Source of the DNA: Anaeramoeba flamelloides
Taxonomy: Eukaryota; Metamonada; Anaeramoebidae
Assembly (NCBI GenBank): GCA_027625915.1
Contig: JANTQA010000070.1
Location: 11,227,001-11,291,000, forward strand
DNA: 64,000 bases
Direction: 5' to 3'
Both the position numbers and the translations under genes were made by a program. Under the pieces are notes generated by a model that was given only the letters and a program-made list of their open reading frames with translations, was not told the DNA's origin and ran no database searches. Positions 11,484 through 22,500 of the stretch are shown here, piece by piece. The number at the start of each line of letters is the position of its first letter. Position 1 is the first letter of the stretch.

Positions 11484-14400
11484 TTAAATATATTTTTGAT
11501 TTTTTGAACTATCATCATTGTTATTAATATTTTTATTTGAGATTAATGGCTCATTTTCTGTAAGATCAATTGAATCTTTTTTCTTATTCTTTTTTTTAAT
11601 TTTCGATTTAAGATGATAATAAATGATCATTGTTAATAAGATAATTACTTGTATGGTATTCACAAAAAATGAAAACCAGGTTGAAAATTTTTCTTTGGAA
11701 ATAAAAATCATAAACGCTAAGTTAATAAACCCCCCTGGCGCTTGAACAGCCAATGTGATCACGGAAACACTTCCTGCGCCCTTAAATTTGTAAGTACTAT
11801 ATATTTGTGGAATCCATTGAAAAAGCACAATAATCCCAGAGACAACACCTAAAATCTGTGCCAAAGTTCTTGCACTTTATAATAGTAAATTAAAGTAATA
11901 AGTTGATCAAAATATTTATAAAATGATTAAGTGAGAATTTTAGAAACTAATAAAATGATATATAATATATCTATAAATATAAAAAAACTAGGAGATTTTC
12001 GGAAAAAAGTAAAATATAAAACAAAAAAAAATTAATTTCTTGCATGATAAACAAAAAATATTGAAAATTCAATGATTTAAAAAGAATCAATTATAGAAAA
12101 CATTTTTCAATAATTTCTGGGTAAAATTTCGCTTTTCGACAAAATTTTATTAATATAGCCCCCCACCAGATTCAAGGGTTATTGGTATGTTTTTTTAATT
12201 GTACTCTCAAATCAATTTGACACCTGTAAAGAATCAGAGAGATTGAATGTACTTTAAAAATAAAATTTATATTTTTTCTTTCCTTTTTTTTTGTGTTAAA
12301 AAAAAAGTTTATTTGGAATTATTCTGATCAAGTAAAAATGTACTCGGTAGGATCACAAACAAAAAAAATTTTCCATATAAATCCTTGGTATTAGATTATT
12401 CATGATAATTCGAGAAGTGAAGAAGACATATTTGTTATTGATCAAAAACGTTCGGCTAAGGTAAACAATAATGTATTATCGGTAAATGAGAAGAATCAAC
12501 GAATAAATATCTAAAGCAAACTTTGTTTCTGAATTCATTTTCCTCGTATAGATCTATCTTTTTAGTAGCAAAGCTTTATTTTTAAATTGAAAAATATAAA
12601 TAAACCATTTTCCATTCAAAGAGAATTCCAGTTGTGATGAATTATATGTGTTTAAAGGATTTGAATGGATATCGAAAGAAAAAATTTATTTTTGAAATTC
12701 CAAAATTGAACTCGTTTGTCGACATTTCATATTTTTTCTTTTTTTTTATTTATACCTAATTGTTTTGCATATTTTTTTTTATTGCAAGATCGATAATCGT
12801 CACTTGATATAAAACCTGTTATTCTAATGTTTATTATAAACAGTGAAAATGATTGGTTAGAGAAATCTTATTTATTTCTATTGGAATTTTATTTGGATCT
12901 TCAATTGGAGATCAAAATAATTATTGTTGTTTTTCTTCAAAAATGGATCTGAGAATTTTGGGTTTTTCAATTTTTAAGGAAATGTATATAAAATGATTTG
13001 ATTTACTTTACACGTATGCCAAATATTCTTCCGATATGTATTATTCTACTTATTTTTTATTTGTTCTTCAATGGGTTATTATCAAAAATAATTGATATTT
13101 TGGAAAAAATTTTATTTCCACTTTGACAGAAAAAAAGTTGATATTTGCGTAATTAAAGGTATAAGTATTTAGATATGTTGAAAGTGGATTTTTTAGAAGA
13201 AACAAAATTAATTAAAAAAAGCATCCTATTTATGTTGAAAGCGTACTAATGTCTTGTGCTGATATCAACTTCTACCAATTACTGCATTACACAAAAAGGG
13301 GTAATTATGGTGATGATCCAGATATTTTTGACATAAAAAAATATCAATTGGAACAGTCAATAACCCCTGAAACACTTGGTATGCAAAAAAAAAAATTATT
13401 TATTTTTGTTTATTATTTATTTTTTTTACTCTCTTTCATTTTTTGCTTTTCTTTCTCTTTTTCTTGTATGTGTTTGGAAAAAAAATTTTTTCAATTCATT
13501 TTTTTAAAGAAAAGATATCATAGGAGTTATAATCTTGCCTCCTTTATAGCTAGGATAAAAAAACTCTTAATAAAGATTTTGGGTTTGAGGAAGTGCCATC
13601 AAGTGCCTAGATTTTCTTGAGGGTTTCTGTTTTATTTGTGAAGTGTTCTAGGTTTTTTTGAGGTTTTCTATTTTATTTATGAAGTGTTCTAGGTTTTTTT
13701 TACTTTAGAAATAAACCGAAAATTTATTAAAATTTTCTGTTTATTTCAAAAGTAAAAAAAAACCTAACGAAAATCTATTGATTTTCCAAATAAATAGAAA
13801 ACTCAAGAAAATCTAATGACAATTTTCCTCAATTCTTTTAAATTCTGGAAAACCTAACAACAAAGGTGAGGGTAATTTTGTTGAATCACCTCTCTTTATT
13901 AAAAATAAAAGAAAAATTATCACGATTTTTCTGAGAATATCAACGATTTTAGATCAACTTTACCGTGTATTGAATCTCTTTAAAATGAATTGAATAGGAA
14001 ATCATCACTTTCTCTAATATTTTTTTTTTGAATTTTTATTCATTTTCAGCTTGAATTGCTTTCTTAACGACTATGTTGGCAATTTATCAAGTAGTTTCAA
14101 AAACTTTTGATACAACCCCATTTAAATTGTGAAGTCAGGTTTATGGAAATATTCTACAATTAGGATCAAAAAATCATTTTATGTGTATATTTTTAATGAA
14201 AAATTCAAAAGAAATTTATATTTGTAAAAATTATTCAGTTTTTTTATTGAAAAAAAAAAATTTACTGTTGTGAAAAAAAAATGGTAACCCTAAATAAAGT
14301 GTGACACTTTTTTTTTTCAAACTTGTAAAAATTCAATTGTGAAAATTAGTAAAACTGATCAAAATAACCAGAATTTTACAAAGATAATAAGAATTCAAAT

Positions 14401-17400
14401 CGGGATAAAAACCTATTAAGAAGTCTAAGGAGTCTAACTTTGATTTCCTTAATTTCAATTCCATCAAGATCCTTCAAGTAGAATGTCTTAAAAAGCAAAT
14501 TCTTTTTTTTGATTGTAAAAAGTGGCAAAAATAAGTAAAAAGTACATTTTTTGGACAATTAATATCAGGTAAATTATAACTTTCAGATATAATTCTTCAT
14601 ATTTTAATCTGGATTATTTTGTGATTACTTTAGAAAAAACACGATTCTTTATTAAGATAAAGCAATTGTGAAAATGACCAATTTCTGAAATTTTGACTTT
14701 TTCATTGTAAATCTTATTGAAATTTTTAGTTTTTAAAAATTAGTAATGAATATCAAGATTAAGGATTAAAGACCCAAAGGGATAGATATAAAATTCAAAG
14801 AATTAAACCAATAAATCCTATTTTTCAAATAATCTTTAAATTGGTAAATATAAAAAATAGTGATAATTAATCATTCCCAGTTCTATTAAGATTTTATTTT
14901 AAAATAAAGTATTGAGTTTTACAACAATGTTCTTGAATGATCTTGATGAAATTGAAATTAAGGAAATCTAAGTTAGACTCCTTAGATTTCTTAATAGGTT
15001 TTTATCCCGATTTGAATTCTTATTATCTTTGAAAAATTCTGGTGATTTTGATTGGTTTTACCAATGTACATAATTAAATTTTTAATATTTGAAAAAAAAA
15101 AAGTATTCCACTTTTTTGATGTATCCATTTTTTTTTCACAACAGTTATTTTTCATTACATAAAAAATGATCTTTCTTTTTTTAGAAAATGTGAATTTTGA
15201 TGAATTCTATACAATACCAAATACTTTGTCCAAGCTTTTATCAAATTTTAACCAAACCAGAAAATAACAAACAATAATTTCAAAATTTTTTTCCCCATTT
15301 TTCTCAATTTTGACCTTCTTATATGAAAAGTTAATAACTCTCAACTATTAGACTACATTCAAAAAATAGATTAGAAAATTATTAGCAAGGTTCTCATGGT
15401 ATGACATTTTTCATATAAGAAGGAATTTTCTCAAAAAACTAATTTTTTCAAACCTTCTTTTTCATTTTTTGATATCACAGAAATCACAGAAAAGACAAAT
15501 TTGGGAAAAATATTTCAATATTTCAAACTTACATCTCACTTGATAAATATTTGTGAGAATTACCAACCTCACCAAATCATGATAAAAATACCTTTGATAC
15601 CTTAAATTTCAATTGCAAAGGTAGTCCTTAAAAAAAAAAAAGTGTTTGGGTGTGAAAGAGAGATTGGTTCAATTCAAAATTTTCAGATTAAAAAAAAGCC
15701 AAAGAGATCAGGCTTGTTACTTGAACTTTTCAAGATAAAAAAAAACAAAAACCACAGAATCTAAATATTCAGATAAAAAAAAAAAAAAGAAGACGATCTT
15801 TTTTGGTTAAGTTTTCTTGAAATAACAATAAAACTAAATTAAACAAGAGGTGTTATTTTTAAAGATTCTGAAAAAAAAAAAAAAAAAAAAAGAAAAGAAA
15901 TGAAAAGAAAAAGATTACATGACAGAACAAGGCCCTTGTATTGCAACAGAAATAATTGTAATTAAAGCAACAACTACAACGTCAAGTACAACCAGAACAT
16001 ATAAAAAGGCATATAATTTATATTTTTTCTGTTCTCTCTTGGATTGCCTCTGTGTCTTGATGCTTTCATAGTTGTTATGGAACAAGATAAATAATAATGG
16101 CACGGGGAAAAACATAACCCATAAGCCTGTGATTTGCAGCATGGCTAAAAGTGAAGAATAGCATTTCCCAAACCCAACTTGTGCGCAAGCCATCGTCTTG
16201 GGGAGGTTTAAGATGACTGCATTTGCAGCAGCGTAAAACTATGAGCACATTTTTGGTAAAGTGTTTGGTGATTCAAAAAAGCAAATAATCATTTTAGAAG
16301 ATTGTCTGGTTAAAGAACAAAGAACTTTTATTTTTATCAGAAAAGGGGAAAGGTTCTTACTTGATTTAGTGTGCAAAAAAAAATAAAGATAAAGTTTATT
16401 CCAAGCACAGACCTCCTTTTAAATAATTTCAAGACTTGTGGTAAATACGATAATACAGATCTAAATATGAAAATTGTTTTTTTATTTGGAAAAAATTAAA
16501 ACAAGAGATTTATGTGTGTTTAGCATGAATTATTTGGTTTTTGGAATCACATTTTTCAGAAATTGCTCTATTTATTCGCTCGTTTTTCCTTTTGGAAAAA
16601 TTTGTTAAAAAGAATTTCAAAATGTGTGACAAAATCAGTTTTTGGGAAAGCTATGAATCCCTGAAGAGTGGTTTGTCATCTGTTTTATCGTGACCTTCGA
16701 AATCTTTTTTGTCACGCTTTTTTCAAAATTGCTTTATTGGATGGAATTGATTCTTCATTGTAATTTGCTCATTTTCAAAAAGTGTGAAGTTAAATGGTTT
16801 TGAACAAAGCCCCAGAAAAGTGGTCTTTTGAAGTTTTGTCGTTACTTTTGAAAACTTTTAGGGGTTCCGACTTACTTTTTTTTTTAAATTGCTCAAAATC
16901 AACAAAACAATTTCTCACTTAAGAAGGAAAAAAAATCCAAATTACCAGTAAATCCCAAGACGAATTCGAGACGTTTTTCTCTTTCGTTTTCTGAGAAGGG
17001 CTTAAAGCCGAAACGAGGGTGGGAATTCTGACCGATTCGTAAGAATAAAAGTTTTTTTCTTTTCTTTTTTTTTTTGTTTTTGTTTTTGTTTTTCTTTTTG
17101 TTTTTCTTTTTGTTTTTCTTTTTGTTTTTCTTTTTGTTTTTGTTTTTCTTTTTTTTTTGTTTTTCTTTTTGGTTCAGTTTTTGTTTTTGTTTTGTTTTTG
17201 TTCCAAATCCAAGAAAAGTAAAGTGGTATAAATCAAGAAAATTAACTTTTAACCCAGAGAAGCAAATAGAAGAAATCACATTGTATATTTTTTTATTGGT
17301 CCATAATTTGGTTCAAAATATCTGGTCGTTAACTTTAAAAAAAAAAATCAATATTTTTTGAAAAAGAAAACAAACCCTAATCCAATTACTATCCCAGTAA

Positions 17401-17491
17401 TAATTCCCAAATCATTCATATTCACAAGCGCAAGTTGATACTCGTGATGGAGATCCGGTGACAGAAAATCTGAAGGACATTGATCACTCAT
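11484..17491 (-). CDS. Two-PQ-loop membrane protein, four exons (SLC66/fungal PQ-loop-like)
   Basis: Exons on the minus strand: 17491-17376 (ATG at 17491), 16460-16361, 16238-15919 and 11868-11484. Introns begin GTTTGT, GTAAGA and GTAATC and end TTTAG, CATAG and GCAAG; phases match at every junction and give 306 residues. The product has about seven hydrophobic segments and two PQ motifs, YLPQVLK (residues 44-50) and WIPQIYS (197-203), each followed by the usual basic-polar turn and Ser (RRSVLG, FKGAGSVS). PQ-loop proteins are lysosomal or Golgi-type transporters or lipid regulators; the spacing, the Cys-containing loop between halves and the FFPVPLLF segment resemble the fungal PQ-loop family. 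The tail is Lys-rich and has ENEPLI (283-288), an acidic dileucine-type sorting signal pointing to lysosome or endosome. Intron 3 is 4,050 bases, far larger than the others. The substrate cannot be told. Confidence 0.85.
12610..13150 (-). repeat. Dispersed repeat family E, copy 2 (reverse)
   Basis: Reverse complement of the family at 8060-8480, with the landmarks ATCTTCAATTGGAGATC and GATCGATAATCGTCACTTG. It lies inside intron 3 of the PQ-loop gene. Confidence 0.6.
13249..13378 (+). CDS. Possible orphan first exon, unknown product
   Basis: An ATG opens a frame of 43 residues with ordinary amino-acid use (MSCADINFYQLLHYTKRG, then GDDPDIFDIKKYQLEQ), ending at a plausible GTATGC donor. Beyond that the frame turns into Phe/Leu/Lys low complexity, as expected for intron. 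It lies antisense inside intron 3 of the PQ-loop gene, and a hairpin element starts 140 bases downstream. No second exon is recognised, so it is a gene start cut off by insertions, a remnant, or chance. No family recognised. Confidence 0.3.
13522..13910 (+). repeat. tRNA-like element carrying nested hairpin cassettes, copy 2
   Basis: Starts with GCCTCCTTTATAGCTAGGAT, like the 5' part of a tRNA (A-box region), and ends with TTTTGTTGAATCACCTC, like a B-box/T-arm. The same two blocks sit only about 60 bases apart in the short copy at 17790-17900. Between them here is an inserted cassette: AGTGCCATCAAGTGCCTAG, an outer inverted repeat (TTCTTGAGGGTTTCTG with its partner at about 13785-13815), and within its loop an inner inverted repeat (about 13690-13770). 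Confidence 0.65.
14080..15640 (+). repeat. Dispersed repeat family D, copy 1, split by an inserted element
   Basis: The flanks 14080-14264 and 15145-15640 match 58470-58620 and 59150-59520. Shared landmarks are ATCATTTTATGTGTATATTT, then GAATTCTATACAATACCAAA and TTTTTCTCAATTTTGAC. The central 880 bases are a separate inverted-repeat element. No coding frame. Confidence 0.6.
14265..15144. mobile_element. 880 bp non-autonomous DNA element with ~210 bp terminal inverted repeats
   Basis: The ends begin CTGTTGTGAAAAAAAAATGG and are inverted copies of one another. The arms continue inward through CCAGAATTTTACAAAGATAA, GGGATAAAAACCTATTAAGA and the AGTCTAAGGAGTCTAAC block to about 14480 and 14935. 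The centre has no transposase frame. Flanks read TTTA on the left and TTAT on the right, so a TA duplication is possible but not clean. It splits family D. Confidence 0.7.
16461..17375 (-). other. Intron 1 of the PQ-loop gene with a TTTTTG/TTTTTC minisatellite
   Basis: A 915-base intron. At 17060-17205 it holds a run of alternating GTTTTT and CTTTTT units, which as read on the minus strand is a purely A-rich tract with G and rare C. The long Lys-rich frame across it is low complexity and not a gene. Confidence 0.7.
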
Positions 17492-18481
17492 TCAAAAGAA
17501 TATAATATTTTTAAAGAGAGACTAAAAAATGAGAAACAAAAATCTATTTTTCGGAACAAAAACAAAAATTTTTATTAGATTTGCTTTCTTTTATTTGAAA
17601 TGCAAAAGAGACAATATTTCATCTTATTTTCATTTTTATAATTTTGAAATTAGACTTTGGTTTAGGGTTTGTAGTTCACCCAAAATATATCAAATGTTAC
17701 ACAAAGAAAAACAAATATATGACAACAGAGAGATCACAAATTTAATCAATTTCTATCAGTAAACCCTATTTGTAAAAGGAACTTTTTTGGAGCTGTACTC
17801 CTGCCTCCATTATAGTTAGGATAAAAAACCATAAATACAATTTTAGAATTTCAGGCAAACAGGAGGTAATTTTGTGAATCACCTCTTCTCAACAATAAAA
17901 AATAAAATGAACTTTTTTTAAAGCTATTCTAAGAACTTAAATCTTTTTTCAAAATAAACCCCGCCTCGGTTTTGGTTATGAGTCTAAGAGAAAACTTTTA
18001 CAATTAGTCTTTTAAATTTCTTTTTTGGGGACAACTTGTTTTGCAAAAAATATTTGTTGAAATATTTAGAGTTTTTAAAGATCTTGAGAGAACTCGTGGT
18101 CTTTTGAAAAAAAAAAAAGATCAAAAATCTTGTTGTTGACTTAATTGATATTAAAATGATGATTTTTCTTTCAATTTCATTTCTTTCTTCTTGGATATAT
18201 CATTTCTTAGTTTTTTTTTATAATATTTTCAAAATTTAAAAAAGAAAAACTGATTTTCGTTGTTCACTATTTTTCCACAATAGTGATTGGTGTTTAACTG
18301 AACAAATTCCCAAATCATTTCATTTTTTCATTTTTCTTCTTTATAAAAATTTTCCAAAAAAGTAACACTTCATCCAACACCCAAAAATTTTTTTTCTTTT
18401 TCTCTTTTTTTTAATTTTTTTTTTTTTTTTTTTTATCTCTTCGTAAAAACAAAAAAATTCCATTTTTCTCTCTTTAAAAAG
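17492..18481. promoter_or_regulatory. Shared intergenic space between two divergent genes
   Basis: The PQ-loop gene (-) and the Rab GDI gene (+) face away from each other across 990 bases, so their promoters must lie here. The region holds a short tRNA-like element (17790-17900) and pyrimidine-rich tracts just before the GDI start (18380-18475). No clear TATA or initiator motif can be separated from the AT background. The frame at 17529-17762 is AT-rich and not convincing. Confidence 0.45.
17790..17900 (+). repeat. tRNA-like core element without hairpin cassette
   Basis: About 111 bases. CTGCCTCCATTATAGTTAGGAT resembles the acceptor strand and D-arm (A-box) of a tRNA-Glu/Asp, and GAGGTAATTTTGTGAATCACC resembles a degenerate T-arm (B-box). 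A 3' half with matching acceptor sequence (AATGGAGAGG on the minus strand) is found at 45869-45890. It is too degenerate for a working tRNA; a tRNA-derived SINE-like core is the likely reading. Confidence 0.45.
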
Positions 18482-20162
18482 ATGGACGAAGTTTATGATG
18501 TTATTGTTTTAGGAACTGGGTTAAAAGAATGTATTTTATCCGGTATTTTGTCTGTTGAAAGAAAAAAAGTTCTTCATATGGATAAAAATGATTATTATGG
18601 TGGAAAATCTGCTTCTCTTAATATCGATCAAATGTTTGAACATTTCAAGAAAGAAGGAGAAGGGAGCAAACTTTATGGACACAACCGTGATTGGAATGTT
18701 GATCTTATCCCTAAATTTATTATGTCTGCAGGTTTGTTTTTTTTTTCCTTTTTTTATTTTATTTTTTTTACAACCTGCGTTTTCTTGTGTTTATTTTTTT
18801 CTCCTTTATTCTTTTTCATACAGACTTGCTGATTCTAATTTTTTTGTTACACAAAATTTTTTCCTCAAAATTGAATCACCAAACTGAATTTTTTTTTTTT
18901 TTTTTTTGATATTTTTAATTCCACTTGAGGTTTTCCTAACGAACTAAAATCTAAAATTAAAACAAAACCAAAAAACAAAAAAACAAAAAACAAAAAACAA
19001 AAAACAAAAAACAAAAAAAAAAACAAAACCAAAAACAAAAAAAAAAACTCAAAACCAAAAACCTAATAAAGGAAAACTTGTCAAAGCACTTGTGAAAACT
19101 GATGTAACAAAATACTTAGAATTCAAATCTGTTGTTGGAAGCTATGTCTATAAAAAAAACAAAGTACACAAGGTGCCATCGAATGGGCAAGAAGCCTTGA
19201 AGTCCAAATTAATGGGGATGATGGAGAAAAGAAGATTCAAAAATTTCTTACAATATGTGCAAAACCTCTATTTCAAGGAAAAAAAGGCATTAAAAAAGGG
19301 ATACGATCTTGACAAAATGACCATGAAGGAGCTTTTCAAAAAATTCAGTCTTGATGACAACACCATTGACTTCATTGGGCACGCTATGGCCTTGCATCGG
19401 GAAGACTCCTATCTTGAACGACCCGCACGCGAAACTGTTGACAAAATCAACCTGTATATCAATTCCATTTCAAGATACGGTAACACACCATATATCTATC
19501 CCATGTATGGTCTTGGTGAACTCCCACAGGCATTTGCAAGATTATCTGCTGTCTATGGGGGAACCTACATGCTGCACAAGCCAATCGAGAAAGTCCACTA
19601 TGACAATGAAGGAAGAGTCATCGGCGTTGAAAGCGAAGGCGAAACTGCCAAGTGTAAAATGGTTGTTGCAAGCCCAGAATATTTCCCAGAAAAGGTTAAA
19701 GTTGCAGGCCAGGTCGTTCGATGTATTTGCTTCCTTGATCACCCAATCCCAAATTGCAATGAAAACGAATCCGTTCAACTGATCATCCCACAAAGCGAAG
19801 TCAACAGACAACACGACATCTATGTTTGCTCGATCTCACACGCCCACAACGTTTCAAAAGAAGGCATCTGGATCGCCATCGTCAGTACAACAGTCGAAAC
19901 GGAAAATCCAAAGGAAGAAATCAAACCAGCACTTGCCCTTCTTGGCGACATTAAAGAACAGTTCTACAGCGTCGACGACATTCTTGTTCCAACCAACAAC
20001 CCATTAGAAGATGGTATCTTCATTACCACAGGATATGACGCAACTTCTCATTTTGAAACAACAATGGAAGATGTTATGAACGTCTACAAATCATTAACAG
20101 GTGAAGAGCTTCAATTCAAGAAAAAAGATGAAAAAAAAGATGAAAAAACAGAAAAGAATTAA
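18482..20162 (+). CDS. GDI: Rab GDP-dissociation inhibitor, two exons
   Basis: Exons 18482-18731 and 19072-20162 join in frame (GCA-G|GA-AAA) to give 446 residues, the normal GDI length. The N-terminus [20 protein letters not shown] is the hallmark GDI/REP nucleotide-fold motif, followed by [24 protein letters not shown] and, across the intron, [48 protein letters not shown] and YGGTYML form the Rab-binding platform and domain II surroundings; [10 protein letters not shown] and [10 protein letters not shown] lie near the C-terminus. GDI extracts GDP-bound prenylated Rab proteins from membranes and keeps them soluble in the cytosol, so it serves all vesicle traffic. The tail is Lys/Asp/Glu-rich. 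Codon use is clearly richer in C/G than in neighbouring genes, fitting high expression. Confidence 0.97.
18732..19071 (+). other. GDI intron with an A-rich 3' end
   Basis: Donor GTTTGT, acceptor AATAAAG. The 100 bases before the acceptor are almost only A and C (CAAAAAA repeats at about 18960-19055) instead of a pyrimidine tract; a T run lies further up at 18892-18907. The joined frame matches GDI proteins without gap, so the boundaries are firm. Confidence 0.85.
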
Positions 20163-20939
20163 ACAAAAAATTATTCATTTTATTTTGTTTTATTTTTCAC
20201 TTTACTTTATTTAATTTTGGACTTTATTTTTTTTCATTCTGATTCTTCTTTCATTTATACCCTTCATATCCCTCTTCTTCTTCTTCTTTTTTTTTTTATT
20301 TAATTTTAAACACACAGTTCTTTACTTTAATGGTTCTTCTCTTTGATTAAAATATCAAGTAAAAAAAAACCATAGTCCCTCTAAAAAAAAAAAAAAAAAA
20401 AAAGTAAAAAAAAATACTCAAAATAACATTTTTTTGTTCTTTTGAATTCTCTAACAATAAAAAAGAGAACAATTTTATTCTTTTTGGCTTTTTTTTTTTT
20501 AAATTTTTTCTCTTAAAATCCGATTTGATCAGAATTTTTATTGATTTGGAAATTAAATATCCATTTTCCAATTTATTTTTTTTTTTTAGGATTTATTTTT
20601 TTTTGGATAATTACAATATTTGAGAGAACGCGAATTATTTCATTCCCGGTCCAATAATTGATAAAAGAATGTTTTCTAAAAACAAGAATCTGATATTTTA
20701 CTTTTATTTTTAAAAAAAATTTTCTTATAAAATCCCATTCTATATTTTATTACTAGAAATATTTTTTGATTGGACAAAATTTGTAATTTTTTATTTATTT
20801 AATTATTGTGAAAAAGGATTCCTTATCGAAAAACAAACAAAAGTATAAAATTTATTGCGAACTACTTTGAAAAAAAAAGTTGGAAAGGAAATTTGTGAAA
20901 AATTTTCGGCAGTACTTTCATTTTGATTTATTTTTGTTT

Positions 20940-21560
20940 CACCTCATAATTTGTTTTAATAAAGAGATTTTGATATTTGAACAACAATAGATCAAATGAA
21001 ATAGGAAACTTTATTAAGTTTTAATTAAGAACATTATAGATTTTTCTGATTTACTCCTTATTATTTCTGAGTTTTTGAAGAAAAACTATTTGTTTTCTAA
21101 AATTTTCTTTTGAGTAGATTATTTGTTTTTTTTTTTTTTTTTATTGTTATTTTATATATTTTTGCAAGTTTCCCAAATCTTATTTTTGCAAAAAACATTA
21201 CAAGGTGCCAAATCAACAGAAAAAACCGAGTCCAAGTAACCGACCCAAAAGATTGTATTAAAAGTTCGATTTTTTTCACTTCATTTCAGTTTCAGATTGT
21301 TTTCAGTCGGATTCAGTTCACTTCCTTTGTTTAGGTTCTTTTCAATTTGTTTAAAATCTGATCAGATAAAGTTTGTTTATGATCTGATCAGGAACAAGTC
21401 TATCAATTCTTATAATGATTTTTTTTACACCTTTACGCCAACCAAACACCCCCCAAAAAAAAAAAAAAAAAAAAAAAAATAAAAAAGAGGGGGAACAAGC
21501 AACTCAAATAAACTTAAAAAGTAAATTTGGTAAAGGTAAAAAGTATAAAAAATCTAAAAA
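20940..21560 (+). repeat. Dispersed repeat family G, copy 1
   Basis: Matches 29430-30010 in the same orientation: TTTGTTTTAATAAAGAG, ATAGATCAAATGAAA, TTGCAAGTTTCCCAAAT, a TTCATTTCAGTT block and a GATCTGATC/GATCTAATT block followed by AATTCTTATAATGA. Non-coding. Confidence 0.6.
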
Positions 21561-21843
21561 TATCGAAATTTAATATTTTTTTTTATTTAATTTTTTTTTT
21601 ATAAAATTAATAATGTTATTTAATATTTATTAAATATGAATCAATGTATTATGTTTTGAATTACTATTATTATTTTAAAAATTCATAATTCGAAAAAAAA
21701 AAATATTTAAAAAAAATGCAAAAAGGAATAATAATCATTTTTTTTTCCAATATCCAAAATATTATATAAAATAAGTTAACTACTATATATATTCAAATTA
21801 TCATAACCATTTATACTAATTAAAATCTGGGTTAAAGAGAAAT

Positions 21844-21882
<39 letters not shown>

Positions 21883-21960
21883 ATATATATATATTAACAA
21901 ATCAATATTATATTAAATTTTTTATTTTAACCTTGATGAAATAGATGTGTATCCATAAAA
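21560..21960 (+). repeat. Dispersed repeat family H, copy 2
   Basis: Same orientation as 9700-10160, with TGAATCAATGTATT, AAATCTGGGTTAAAGA and CCTTGATGAAAT. A TA microsatellite lies inside it and at its end. Confidence 0.5.
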
Positions 21961-21979
21961 ATGAAGATATATATATATA

Positions 21980-22500
21980 AACCCCAATTCAAAATTTTTA
22001 ACACACCAAAATTTGATTTGTGAAGAAAAAAACTTATTTAATCAATTCAAGAAGAAATACCAAATTAGAACCATTCACTAATTGAAATGTTAACACTTAT
22101 TTATAAATTATAATACTCACAAAACAATAAATAAATAATTATCAATACAAATAAATCATGGGTGTGTTAAAAATTTTGGAGAGAGCAAAACAAAAAAATA
22201 CATTAGTAAATTTGTTGAAATTCTATTAGGAATATTGATCGATCAAAGGTTAGATACTACCAACTAATTTTATTTGAGTTCTTTTATTTGGAACAACTTG
22301 ACTTTAACCTAATATAAACCTTGTAGAAAAATTTTGATGGATGAAACAAATTACGTAATTCAAACAATGAAATGAAAACAAAAATTAAAAGATGAAAAAA
22401 TGATTTTCATATTTGACCAAAATCAAAATTATTTTCAATTTCAATGAAATTGTATTATTGTGATTGTTTGGAACGTTTTAGCTGTGTGGAAAATTTTGAA
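21980..22500 (+). repeat. Dispersed repeat family F, copy 2
   Basis: The closest match is 60110-60680, collinear over about 500 bases with many identical runs such as ACCAAATTAGAACCATTC, TTTTGGAGAGAGCAAAACAA and TTAGATACTACCAACTAATT. A reversed copy is at 10200-10750. No coding frame, so a non-autonomous element or segmental copy. Confidence 0.75.

Larger units (their letters stand above)
11869..15918 (-). other. 4.05 kb repeat-filled intron of the PQ-loop gene
   Basis: Bounded by a GTAATC donor and a GCAAG acceptor that join the reading frame exactly. It contains family E (12610-13150), a possible sense-strand exon (13249-13378), a tRNA-like hairpin element (13522-13910), family D (14080-14264 and 15145-15640) and an 880-base inverted-repeat element (14265-15144). 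The other two introns of this gene are 122 and 915 bases. Confidence 0.75.

Noticed and set aside
13418-13510. Continuation of the orphan exon frame past 13378
   Set aside because: Composition changes abruptly to Phe/Leu/Lys low complexity right after the GTATGC donor, as for intron read-through.
16899-17279. 126-codon minus-strand frame with a long Lys/Asn run
   Set aside because: It lies across the TTTTTG/TTTTTC minisatellite in intron 1 of the PQ-loop gene and has no domain.
19351-20007. Overlapping frames on both strands within GDI exon 2
   Set aside because: Shadows of the GDI coding sequence, which has higher GC and few stops in other frames.
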